Counted from the first letter of the stretch, positions 1-6,342 are shown. The stretch: 9,872 nucleotides of DNA from an uncultured Lachnospiraceae bacterium (GCA_947178085.1 CAMWWS010000077.1:1-9872), one strand, 5' to 3'. Notes: generated by a model from the letters alone, not told the origin. Program-made: numbers and translations.

Positions 1-41
1 GACAAGGTCCCTTAGCCCTTTCCTTCCACCTTTATTTATGA

Positions 42-1199
42 CTATATTTCAGACACCAATGCTTCCATTTCTTCACGGTTTTTATCAATAACATAAGAAA
101 GAATAGACACGTCAGGTTCCAATACAGTAATTTCTTTCATATCCTCCAACATCTGCCTCATTTGTTTTGCTGCCATAGGCGCCCAAGAACCATTTTCCAT
201 CAAAGCAGCCGTCCTTTTCTGAAAGCCTTTGGATTTCAAGTGCATCAGGAAACTCTCCATACATGGAAACAGCCCGCCGTCATACGTCGGAGTTGCAAGC
301 ACTATCCTGTCATAGCGGAATGCATCCTCTATAATCTCCGCCATATCTTCCCTTGCAAGGTCGGACACAACAACCTTCTCTTCTCCTTTTTCCTTAAGAA
401 TCTGTGCTAGTTGTTCTGCTGCCTTTGCAGTATTGCCATGAATGGATGCATATGCTATCAGCACACCCTTATCTTCCGGTGTATAACTGCTCCAAACGTC
501 ATATTTATCAATATAATACTTGAGATTCTTATCAAGTACAGGTCCATGCAGGGGACAGATTTTATCAATATCTAATGTTGCCGCCTTTTTCAGAAGTGCC
601 TGTACCTGCGCACCATACTTACCCACGATGTTAAAGTAGTAACGTCTTGCTTCACACGCCCAGTCTCCATCATCCTCCAGCATTCCAAATCTTCCAAAGC
701 CATCCGCTGAGAACAGCACCTTCTCCTTTTGTTCATATGTAACCATAACTTCCGGCCAATGTACCATGGGAGCCATAAAGAACTGCAGTGTGTGATTTCC
801 TAGTGACAGTTCCTGTCCTTCTGCCACTACAACTTTTTTCTCTTCTATATCCAAATCAAAAAACTGGGGAAACATTGAAAATGTTCTGACATTTCCTACC
901 AGTTTCATCTGGGGGTACTCTTCAACCACTGCAGCAATACTTCCCGCATGATCCGGCTCCAAATGAGAGATTACTAGATACTCAGGAGTCTTTCCGCTTA
1001 ACTCTTTTCTCAGGTTTTCCAGCCACACTTCCGTTTTTCTGGCGTCTACCGTATCCATCAAGACAGTTTTTTCGTCCAGAATAAGATAAGAATTATATGT
1101 AACTCCTTCCGGCACCACATACTGTGACTCGAATAAATCAATATCCCTGTCTTCCACACCTACATAACGAATAGCTTCTGAAATTTCAATTACACTCAT
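42..1199 (-). CDS. Flavodiiron protein (FprA-type A flavoprotein)
   Basis: 385-residue cytoplasmic flavodiiron protein, a family that reduces O2 to water and/or NO to N2O in anaerobes using electrons from rubredoxin or a similar donor. The N-terminal metallo-beta-lactamase-like half (about 1-240) carries the diiron ligand set: HLEPDHAG gives H79, E81, D83 and H84, followed by H147 (MVHWPE), D166 (FSADGFG) and H218 (PLHGPV). The C-terminal half (about 245-385) is a flavodoxin domain beginning GVLIAYASIHGNTAKA, the FMN phosphate-binding loop. The length is that of the minimal two-domain class, with no fused rubredoxin or flavin reductase domain. The start has a modest upstream GAAAGG about 12 bases away. 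It seems monocistronic, with its own promoter at 1267-1295 and the degenerate tRNA/lipoprotein region upstream. Family assignment is firm; whether O2 or NO is preferred cannot be read from sequence. Confidence 0.96.
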   Translation of the reverse strand: MSVIEISEAIRYVGVEDRDIDLFESQYVVPEGVTYNSYLILDEKTVLMDTVDARKTEVWLENLRKELSGKTPEYLVISHLEPDHAGSIAAVVEEYPQMKLVGNVRTFSMFPQFFDLDIEEKKVVVAEGQELSLGNHTLQFFMAPMVHWPEVMVTYEQKEKVLFSADGFGRFGMLEDDGDWACEARRYYFNIVGKYGAQVQALLKKAATLDIDKICPLHGPVLDKNLKYYIDKYDVWSSYTPEDKGVLIAYASIHGNTAKAAEQLAQILKEKGEEKVVVSDLAREDMAEIIEDAFRYDRIVLATPTYDGGLFPCMESFLMHLKSKGFQKRTAALMENGSWAPMAAKQMRQMLEDMKEITVLEPDVSILSYVIDKNREEMEALVSEI

Positions 1200-1266
1200 T
1201 AAGATACCATGCCTTTCCGATTCGCTCAGTCATAACAGTCACAAATCTGTAAATATACTACCCACT

Positions 1267-1295
1267 ATTGTATCAGTCCGCCATAATCTTTTCAA
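1267..1295 (-). promoter_or_regulatory. Predicted sigma-A promoter of the flavodiiron gene
   Basis: On the minus strand TTGAAA (1290-1295) is separated by 17 bases from TACAAT (1267-1272). The predicted start is near 1260, giving a leader of about 60 bases before the flavodiiron ATG at 1199. The -10 box begins directly after a TGA stop (1273-1275) that closes an orphan open frame. Seen in sequence; activity is inferred. Confidence 0.6.
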
Positions 1296-1356
1296 GTACG
1301 GTTATAACATATTCTTCCTGCCGCGTCGCATAAATTGCAGCAGTAATAAAATACCC

Positions 1357-1463
1357 GAAGGTGCTGAAAAAATCAACACTTCCGAGTCTTAATTTATCGG
1401 TAGATAATTCTATAAATAGATAAAACGGAGAAAGAGGGATTTGAACCGTATTCTTTTTTCTCC
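1357..1463 (-). pseudogene. Degenerate tRNA-Ser remnant with relic terminator
   Basis: This is a broken second copy of the tRNA-Ser(GCU) at 2627-2714 together with its 3' flank. Positions 1417-1447 match 2618-2648 perfectly over 31 bases, covering the acceptor 3' strand, discriminator, part of the T arm and the sequence just downstream. The next bases (1448-1463) resemble the 5' end of the tRNA: they contain GTATT and the GGAGAAA acceptor strand (minus strand, 1457-1463). The copy thus looks like a tRNA-Ser that lost about 56 internal bases (equivalent to 2649-2704) and gained about 6. On the other side, 1357-1383 is an imperfect hairpin sharing the 11-mer TCAACACTTCC with the tRNA terminator. 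Allowing for a 16-base insertion at 1401-1416, the distance to the repeat is conserved within one base. It lacks D arm, anticodon arm and a paired T stem, so it is not a functional tRNA. Confidence 0.7.
1417..1447. repeat. 31-bp direct repeat, left copy (tRNA-Ser 3' end)
   Basis: Perfect 31-base match to 2618-2648, in the same orientation, beginning TAGATAAAAC and ending TTTGAACC. The two copies are 1,201 bases apart and bracket the CAP lipoprotein gene. The repeat overlaps the 3' end of the intact tRNA-Ser, the usual position of tyrosine-recombinase attachment cores, so this copy could be an att site. A decayed tandem tRNA is an alternative explanation. Confidence 0.85.
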
Positions 1464-1534
1464 GACTCCTAAAACATTGAAAAGAAAGGATTCCGTATCT
1501 CGTGTATAAAAAATGTAACTAAAGTGTAACAACC

Positions 1535-1566
1535 AAGAAAAAGAAAGCTGATACTCTCTTTTTCTT
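1535..1566 (-). terminator. Hairpin after the lipoprotein gene, likely terminator
   Basis: A 13-bp stem (1535-1547 with 1554-1566, one G-U pair in RNA) closes a 6-base loop, about 38 bases past the lipoprotein stop. In the minus-strand RNA the 3' arm is U-rich (CUUUCUUUUUCUU), but no long U run follows the stem. The stem is purine/pyrimidine-segregated and could work in either direction. It lies inside the tRNA-repeat-bracketed segment. Confidence 0.5.
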
Positions 1567-1603
1567 ATGTTAAATCCATATTTTTATTAAACTATATCTT
1601 ATA

Positions 1604-2461
1604 TTAGCTACCAAATTCAAAAGCAGTATATACCGCAATACAACCATCATCATAATGAATCACATAACTGTCTATGCCTATTTTTATATAGTGTTTTTCA
1701 GTTATATTTGCATAATGTTCTGTGCTATTGCAAAGCCAATCAAAGCCTCCATCCGCAAATAATTCATAATCCTCCTTAAAGATGACATTGGGTTCATAGT
1801 TTGCACCCATTACAATATTTTCACCATAACTAGGCATTCCAAGTGTTGAAAGAATTTCCAAGACACTTTCTCCATTTGGTCTTACATGGGTTGGACTCCA
1901 ACAATAAGATATTTCTTCTGCTCTTATATCTGCTACTTCATCTAATCTTTCATCTCTTTCAAATAAAGGAAGTCCAAGTTCAGCTCTTAATTCATTGTGT
2001 AACTCAAAGAATCTTTTATTAACAATTTCAATAATTTCAGCATCAGATATATTCATATATTTAGAATAAATTTCTTCAGGAACATAATAAATACCATTTT
2101 CTTTTTCTTTTAATCTTTTATTATATTCTTCTGTAATTTCAAGAGGAATTTCATCTATAATATCGTTTTCTTCTGCAGGAATTTTTTCAGCTATCATCTT
2201 CTGTCTTTCTTTTTTTGAAGGCATTGTATCAATGATAGGTGTTGAAGAGGCTTCTTCTATCTCTTCTTCCTCAATATGCTCTTCTAGTTGAGCTTCCACA
2301 TCTTCTACTGTTTCTTTAACTTTTTCATTTATATTTTCTAATTGAGTTCCATCTATGATATTTACATCTGCTGACACGGTAACAGGGTTGTCTTTTATAC
2401 CACACCCTGACAACATAATCAAAAATAATCCCATTAACATATAGTCAAAAGTTCTTCTCAC
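1604..2461 (-). CDS. CAP/SCP-domain lipoprotein
   Basis: 285-residue predicted lipoprotein. The N-terminus has Arg-Arg, a hydrophobic stretch and the lipobox LSGC, so Cys20 would be lipidated and the protein anchored on the outer face of the membrane. Residues about 41-80 form a very acidic, Glu-rich linker with coiled-coil character. A CAP (CRISP/antigen 5/PR-1) domain follows at about 148-283, with HNELRAELGLPLF at 155-167 and the conserved pocket residues H192 (THVRPNG), E214 (YGENI) and H249 (EHYANI). Bacterial CAP proteins are widespread on cell surfaces, but their activity is mostly unresolved. The start is GTG, supported by GGGAG nine bases upstream and by the signal peptide. The gene is far more AT-rich than its neighbours (60-base stretches near 1981-2100 are only about 20-25% GC). 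It sits alone between tRNA-Ser and a tRNA-Ser remnant, with its own promoter and terminator, which suggests acquisition. The domain call is firm, its role unknown. Confidence 0.9.
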   Translation of the reverse strand: MRRTFDYMLMGLFLIMLSGCGIKDNPVTVSADVNIIDGTQLENINEKVKETVEDVEAQLEEHIEEEEIEEASSTPIIDTMPSKKERQKMIAEKIPAEENDIIDEIPLEITEEYNKRLKEKENGIYYVPEEIYSKYMNISDAEIIEIVNKRFFELHNELRAELGLPLFERDERLDEVADIRAEEISYCWSPTHVRPNGESVLEILSTLGMPSYGENIVMGANYEPNVIFKEDYELFADGGFDWLCNSTEHYANITEKHYIKIGIDSYVIHYDDGCIAVYTAFEFGS

Positions 2462-2499
2462 GGTCTAAATCTCCCTAATAAAATATATTACTCGGGTTC

Positions 2500-2528
2500 A
2501 TTATATCATTAGCTATACTTTTACGCAA
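2500..2528 (-). promoter_or_regulatory. Predicted promoter of the CAP lipoprotein gene
   Basis: Minus-strand TTGCGT (2523-2528), a 17-base spacer and TATAAT (2500-2505), with a TG one base upstream of the -10 making an extended -10 element. The predicted start is near 2493, about 32 bases before the GTG start. It lies between the tRNA terminator and the gene, so the lipoprotein gene seems independently transcribed. Confidence 0.6.
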
Positions 2529-2570
2529 TTCAATATATTTTTAAATCGTTTATCAGTATTTGCATAGAAC

Positions 2571-2600
2571 AAAAAAGAAGTGTTGATTTTTCAACACTTC
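2571..2600 (-). terminator. Rho-independent terminator of tRNA-Ser
   Basis: A perfect 10-bp stem (2577-2586 with 2591-2600) with a 4-base loop is followed on the minus strand by six T residues (2571-2576). It starts 26 bases after the tRNA 3' end. A degenerate relative of this hairpin (1357-1383) flanks the tRNA remnant. Confidence 0.88.
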
Positions 2601-2617
2601 CACGCCTTTTCTATTGG

Positions 2618-2648
2618 TAGATAAAACGGAGAAAGAGGGATTTGAACC
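2618..2648. repeat. 31-bp direct repeat, right copy (in tRNA-Ser 3' end)
   Basis: Perfect partner of 1417-1447. It comprises 9 bases of 3' flank plus the last 22 bases of the intact tRNA-Ser (discriminator, acceptor 3' strand, T-arm 3' strand and loop). Identity stops inside the T-arm. Confidence 0.85.
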
Positions 2649-2714
2649 CTCGCGCCGCGTAAGCGACCTACACCCTTAGCAGGGGCGCCTCTTCAGCCTC
2701 TTGAGTATTTCTCC
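2627..2714 (-). tRNA. tRNA-Ser(GCU)
   Basis: 88-nucleotide class II tRNA. The acceptor stem GGAGAAA (2708-2714) pairs perfectly with TTTCTCC (2628-2634), with G as discriminator (2627). The anticodon loop is CTGCTAA, giving anticodon GCU, which reads AGC and AGU serine codons. A long variable arm typical of tRNA-Ser follows, then a T arm with GAGGG/CCCTC around TTCAAAT. CCA is not encoded and must be added after transcription. It has a near-consensus promoter and a strong terminator, so it is probably a single-gene transcript. The 3' end is duplicated in the remnant at 1417-1463. Confidence 0.97.
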
Positions 2715-2773
2715 ATAGTCTGAACTCTTCCTCTACCAATATGAAGTTATGCCTATCACACAAGGCAAATGTT

Positions 2774-2802
2774 ATTATACATAAGACCAAAATATTTGTC
2801 AA
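2774..2802 (-). promoter_or_regulatory. Near-consensus promoter of tRNA-Ser
   Basis: Minus-strand TTGACA (2797-2802) and TATAAT (2774-2779), both perfect consensus hexamers, separated by exactly 17 bases. The predicted start is near 2767, leaving a 5' leader of about 50 bases before the tRNA. Strength fits a stable-RNA gene. Confidence 0.88.
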
Positions 2803-2866
2803 TGCTTTTACGGTTATAATTTTCGCATAATTTTTTATTGTTAATTTTCAGGCCCTATCTTTTGTC

Positions 2867-2904
2867 AGAGGAAGTACACAGGTATACAACCCTGTCCTTC
2901 CTCT
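2867..2904 (-). terminator. Long hairpin after the pullulanase gene
   Basis: An 8-bp outer stem AGAGGAAG/CTTCCTCT (2867-2874 with 2897-2904) encloses an inner ACAGG/CCTGT pairing (2878-2882 with 2891-2895). It lies about 38 bases after the pullulanase stop. There is no clear T run on the minus-strand 3' side, so it may be a weak terminator or an mRNA 3'-end stabilising structure. Confidence 0.5.
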
Positions 2905-2942
2905 AACTTTATTAATTAATTATATAGTCTGAATAATAACTA

Positions 2943-5705
2943 TCATTTTTTCTTATTCTTGATACCTAATATACCAAAACCGGCTCCAATGCCTAATACT
3001 GCAATAATACCAATAATCAACGCAATATTTGAACTATTCCCCTCATTTGCAACAGTGTCCGGTGTCGTATCCGATGCTGTTTCAGGTGTCGTATCAGTTG
3101 TTGTGTCCGAAGGAGAAGCTTCCTCTCCATCTGCCTTTATAAGCACCATCGCTGAAATCGGTTCTACCGTTATACTGCCGCCTGTAACAGTATCCAGCAC
3201 TTCCGTTCCGGCTTTTTCACTGTTAACACAGACATTCCATGTTCCAACCGGAAGCGATACCGTTGTACCGGTTTCATTGGCATTAAATATGACAAAAAGT
3301 TCTTCCGCCGGTTCACCGCTCATACCACCCTGAATATCAAAGGCAATAACATTAGCATCTAAGCCTTCTACTGCTGTAACGGCAGCGGAAACTTCCTGTG
3401 CTGTAGTGAGACGAAGCGCCCCATGAGCCTTACGCAATGCAATCAATCCCTTATAATATTCATAAACCTGCGCATAACTGTCCTTTTCCAAATCGCTCCA
3501 CTTCAGGCAATTTATTTTATCACCGGAAGAATAGCTGTTAGAATCAAAAGTTCCATCGTCCTTCACTTTGGTACGAAGCATTTCTTCTCCTGCCTGCATG
3601 AATGGAACACCTTCTGCAGTCAAGTAAACCGCCGCTGCCAGATTATTCATTCTAATCAAGGTTGCCTCGTCGGCTTCCGGTCTGGCGGTCTGCAAATGAT
3701 CAAATAATGTCAGGTTGTCGTGGCAGGATGCATAGTTGATAGTCTGTGACGGGCTTCCACACCATGTATCCGCACCCATAAAGCAACGGCTGATAGCGCT
3801 TTCCATACCGCTTTTACCCGATGCATAGCCCATGTCTTTATCATCAAATACACTTCCTTTTAAACCATCCCTAATCGTATCATTAAAATATGCAAATTCA
3901 GGCGTGTATTTAGAATTAAGCTGTGTCGCCATGGTATATCCACTTTTGGTCAGTTCGGTCGTCATTGTCCAGCCTTCGCCGTAGAAAATAACGTCAGGAT
4001 GCTCCTTGTGAACTTCTTCAATGATTGCATTGACGGTCTCGGTATCCAGAAGTCCGACCAAATCGAAACGGAATCCGTCAATGTGATATTCGTCCGCCCA
4101 ATAGCATACAGAATCCACAATATATTTTTTTACCATGGAACGCTCGGATGCGGTATCATTTCCGCAGCCTGATCCACTGGAATAAACTCCGTTTTCATTC
4201 ACACGTGAAAAATAATCCGGTACAATCTGGTTAAAGCAGAAAGCTGAGGCGCTATATACATGATTGTAGACAACATCCATTACAACGCTTATACCATTGT
4301 CGTGGAGTGCCTTGACCGCCTGTTTCAATTCTTTAACCCTGACATCACCGTTATAAGGGTCTGTTGAATAAGAGCCTTCCGGTACGTTATAGTTTACCGG
4401 ATCATAACCCCAGTTATAAGGATTACTCTGGATATCGGTCTCATCAACTGAGCCAAAGTCATATATCGGAAGTAAATGCAGATGTGTTATTCCCAAGTCT
4501 TTAATATGATCTATGCCTGTAGAAACTCCGTCTGCCGTCTTAGTTCCGGTTTCCGTTAATCCCAAAAACTTTCCTGCATTTTCAATTCCGGAATCTTCAC
4601 CTACGGAAAGATCCCGTACATGCAGTTCATAAATAACAGCATCATTAATACTCTCTCCGGCGTGCGGATTTACATCGCCGTCCCAGCCTTCCGGATCAGT
4701 TTCGTCCAGATTGATTACCATAGCTCTTTCGCCGTTGACGCCCGTAGTCCTCGCGTACGGGTCGCATGCTTCCCTCTGCACACCGTCAACTACTACTGAA
4801 TAGGTATAATAAACGCCTCTTAAATCGCCATCCTTTTGCGCAATCCATGTTCCGTTTACATCCGGTGTCATTTCAATCTCTTCTATCAAATCATCTGCAT
4901 CGCCCTGACCTGATTCATATAGATTCAAAGTAACCGCCTCTGCGGTCGGCGCCCATACGCGGAAATTTGTTCCATTTTCAGTCCATACCGCACCCTGATC
5001 GTTGCCGGTATAAGTATACTCTTCTTCAAAAGACGCAGTAGAATAAATGCTTGGCATAGTAATATTATATTCCGTTTCTTCAAAAATAATGGTGTAGCTC
5101 TTGGAAAGGTTCAGTTCCTGTGCTAAAGTCAAAGTGTATACGAAATCCGAAGTCTCCGTCACTTCAGAAATATCAATCCCGCCTTCTTTTCCTGTAACAG
5201 AAAAGGCATCGGACGCATCTCCATCAATCTTACCTGTCAACGTAACCGTAACCGTTCCATCATCATTATATTTTGCTGTCCTAAGCTTTATTCCCGTAAC
5301 AGCGTCATCACTATATTCTTTAGTGTATCCTTCAACTCCTGACTCAACATAAATATGTACAGTTCCGGAAATCACTTCGGAAACATCAACAAACTGATCT
5401 CCATCAAAGTCTTTTGTCCAGTCTGGCTTTCGGACTATAAAGCCTATTCGAGTTGTTCCCGGACTAATTTCCCTGGTGGCAACCATGTCGCCATCTTCCT
5501 CTACGAACGGGTAGCCGGCTCCCTCTCCTCCGTCATCCCATAACCATACATCCCAATCGTCGTAATTACCATCCTCTCTGTGATAATGCAGCTTCAATGT
5601 AGGATTTTCTTCTGCATTTACTGTCGTTACATTCAAAAATGGCGCAATAAGCGGTGTAACCGCTAACATTAACGCCATTAATAACGAACCTACTTTCTTT
5701 TTCAT
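2943..5705 (-). CDS. Surface-anchored type I pullulanase (GH13)
   Basis: Extracellular alpha-1,6-debranching enzyme for pullulan, starch or glycogen branches. Residues here count from a GTG at 5717; I prefer the ATG four codons later (5705), giving 920 residues, because the GGAG is only one base from the GTG and MKKK begins a typical signal peptide (cut near NA-EENP, residue 35). Domains in order: CBM41-like module (about 38-125, LKLHYHREDGNYDDWDVWLW), a linker domain (about 138-222), CBM48 (about 240-335, FRVWAPTAEAV) and the GH13 catalytic barrel. The type I pullulanase motif YNWGYDP is at 434-440. GH13 regions: DVVYNH (481-486), GFRFDLVG with nucleophile D552, FYGEGW with acid/base E581, and SCHDN with H666/D667. 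The C-terminus has a Thr/Asp/Pro-rich spacer, one membrane helix (about 897-919) and a KNKKK tail, so the enzyme is tethered by a membrane anchor; no LPXTG motif is present. It has its own promoter. Confidence 0.96.
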   Translation of the reverse strand: MKKKVGSLLMALMLAVTPLIAPFLNVTTVNAEENPTLKLHYHREDGNYDDWDVWLWDDGGEGAGYPFVEEDGDMVATREISPGTTRIGFIVRKPDWTKDFDGDQFVDVSEVISGTVHIYVESGVEGYTKEYSDDAVTGIKLRTAKYNDDGTVTVTLTGKIDGDASDAFSVTGKEGGIDISEVTETSDFVYTLTLAQELNLSKSYTIIFEETEYNITMPSIYSTASFEEEYTYTGNDQGAVWTENGTNFRVWAPTAEAVTLNLYESGQGDADDLIEEIEMTPDVNGTWIAQKDGDLRGVYYTYSVVVDGVQREACDPYARTTGVNGERAMVINLDETDPEGWDGDVNPHAGESINDAVIYELHVRDLSVGEDSGIENAGKFLGLTETGTKTADGVSTGIDHIKDLGITHLHLLPIYDFGSVDETDIQSNPYNWGYDPVNYNVPEGSYSTDPYNGDVRVKELKQAVKALHDNGISVVMDVVYNHVYSASAFCFNQIVPDYFSRVNENGVYSSGSGCGNDTASERSMVKKYIVDSVCYWADEYHIDGFRFDLVGLLDTETVNAIIEEVHKEHPDVIFYGEGWTMTTELTKSGYTMATQLNSKYTPEFAYFNDTIRDGLKGSVFDDKDMGYASGKSGMESAISRCFMGADTWCGSPSQTINYASCHDNLTLFDHLQTARPEADEATLIRMNNLAAAVYLTAEGVPFMQAGEEMLRTKVKDDGTFDSNSYSSGDKINCLKWSDLEKDSYAQVYEYYKGLIALRKAHGALRLTTAQEVSAAVTAVEGLDANVIAFDIQGGMSGEPAEELFVIFNANETGTTVSLPVGTWNVCVNSEKAGTEVLDTVTGGSITVEPISAMVLIKADGEEASPSDTTTDTTPETASDTTPDTVANEGNSSNIALIIGIIAVLGIGAGFGILGIKNKKK

Positions 5706-5731
5706 TTCAATAACCACGCTCCTTTCTCAAT

Positions 5732-5749
5732 TTGCGAAAATTTTCGAAA
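5732..5749. promoter_or_regulatory. Palindrome in the pullulanase leader, candidate operator
   Basis: A perfect 12-bp palindrome CGAAAATTTTCG (5735-5746) extends to 18 bp with one mismatched pair. It lies a few bases downstream of the predicted transcription start, between the -10 box and the ribosome binding site. Its size and position suit repressor binding, for example by a LacI-type sugar regulator, but no regulator gene is in the window and the centre is AT rather than the usual CG. Confidence 0.45.
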
Positions 5750-5758
5750 CTTTTCTTA

Positions 5759-5767
5759 ATTATATCA
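5759..5767 (-). promoter_or_regulatory. Extended -10 promoter of the pullulanase gene
   Basis: Minus-strand TGATATAAT, i.e. a consensus TATAAT (5759-5764) with TG one base upstream (5766-5767). No good -35 hexamer is found at 16-18 bases, fitting an extended -10 promoter that may need an activator. The predicted start is near 5752, about 47 bases before the ATG at 5705. Confidence 0.5.
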
Positions 5768-5775
5768 CAAATCTT

Positions 5776-5796
5776 GAAAAAAGCTATAACTTTTTC
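5776..5796 (-). terminator. Weak AT-rich hairpin after the fumarase beta gene
   Basis: Minus-strand AAAAAG-TTATAG-CTTTTTTC, a 6-bp stem with six T residues in its 3' arm, seven bases after the fumarase beta stop. It could end the fumarase transcript weakly. It overlaps where a -35 element for pullulanase would be. Confidence 0.3.
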
Positions 5797-5802
5797 TATA
5801 AA

Positions 5803-6342
5803 TCAACCGTTCATCACAGTCTCGTATAAATCGGTTCCCTCTGAATCAATTACAACGATAACGGGAAAATCCTTAACTTCCAGTCTACGGACTGCCTCTG
5901 TACCCAAATCATCGTATGCAATTACTTCTGCGGATTGAATGGACTTGGACAGTAAAGCTCCTGCTCCGCCTACTGCCGCAAAGTATACGGCTCCATTCCT
6001 GACAATGGCTTCCCTAACTGCCTTGGAACGTTTTCCCTTACCTATCATTCCTATCAGACCCAGGTCCAGCAGTGCAGGCGCATACTTATCCATACGGCTT
6101 GCAGTGGTCGGTCCTGCGGAACCGATTGGTCTGCCTTCTCTTGCAGGAGAAGGTCCCATATAATAGATCACATTATTCATCATATCAAGCGGCAGGGATT
6201 CTCCCTTTTCCAACGCTTCATACATCCTTTTATGCGCCGCATCCCTTGCCGTATAAATAGTGCCGGTAATATAAACATAATCTCCGGCACGTAGTTTTTT
6301 TGCATCCTCTGCGCTCATAGGCGCCTGTATGTACTGATTCAT
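5803..6342 (-). CDS. Fumarate hydratase class I, beta subunit
   Basis: 179-residue small subunit of the heteromeric iron-sulfur fumarase/L-tartrate dehydratase family, matching the C-terminal domain of the long single-chain class I fumarases. With the alpha subunit it interconverts fumarate and malate in the cytoplasm. Diagnostic segments include YYMGPSPAREGRPIGSAGPT (about 60-79), TASRMDKYAPALLDLG, MIGKGKRS and VYFAAVGGAGALLSKSI. The length is normal for the separate subunit. The start is supported by AGAGGTGA seven bases upstream. It follows the alpha gene by 59 bases on the same strand, fitting co-transcription. Tartrate dehydratase is the main alternative; the neighbourhood has nothing specific to tartrate. 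Confidence 0.95.
   Translation of the reverse strand: MNQYIQAPMSAEDAKKLRAGDYVYITGTIYTARDAAHKRMYEALEKGESLPLDMMNNVIYYMGPSPAREGRPIGSAGPTTASRMDKYAPALLDLGLIGMIGKGKRSKAVREAIVRNGAVYFAAVGGAGALLSKSIQSAEVIAYDDLGTEAVRRLEVKDFPVIVVIDSEGTDLYETVMNG

Larger units (their letters stand above)
1273..1518 (-). pseudogene. Orphan open-frame tail, possible truncated gene end
   Basis: An 81-codon minus-strand frame is open from the stop at 1519-1521 to the TGA at 1273-1275. It has no ATG except three codons before its end and no ribosome binding site. Its last part reads like real protein (FGYFITAAIYATRQEEYVIT, then VLEKIMAD) and has base composition closer to the flanking genes than to the AT-rich lipoprotein gene. 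Its first part runs straight through the tRNA-Ser remnant, so it cannot be ancestral coding sequence there. The best reading is the 3' end of a gene cut off by the rearrangement that made the tRNA remnant. A chance open frame is quite possible. I do not recognise a family. Confidence 0.25.
1200..1603. other. 404-bp intergenic region between flavodiiron and lipoprotein genes
   Basis: Contains, from right to left: the lipoprotein terminator hairpin (1535-1566), the tRNA-Ser remnant with the left 31-bp repeat (1417-1463), a relic terminator hairpin (1357-1383), an orphan frame tail ending at 1273, and the flavodiiron promoter (1267-1295). I see no intact gene with a start codon and ribosome binding site here. 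Confidence 0.7.

Noticed and set aside
1..41. Terminator after the flavodiiron gene
   Set aside because: A short AAGG/CCTT pairing exists, but no convincing stem with a T run fits inside the window.
1426..1463. A functional minimal tRNA or small structured RNA at the tRNA remnant
   Set aside because: The acceptor strands still pair, but the T stem is broken and the D and anticodon arms are gone; no promoter of its own is seen, so decay is the simpler reading.
2959..3333. 124-codon open frame on the plus strand opposite the pullulanase 3' end
   Set aside because: It is antisense to a well-supported gene and has low-complexity Ser/Val/Pro composition mirrored from the Thr/Asp-rich linker; no ribosome binding site or family match is seen.
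5705..5717. GTG at 5717 as pullulanase start
   Set aside because: Only one base separates it from the GGAG, and the signal peptide naturally begins with MKKK at 5705; not excluded, since the ATG spacing of 13 is also long.
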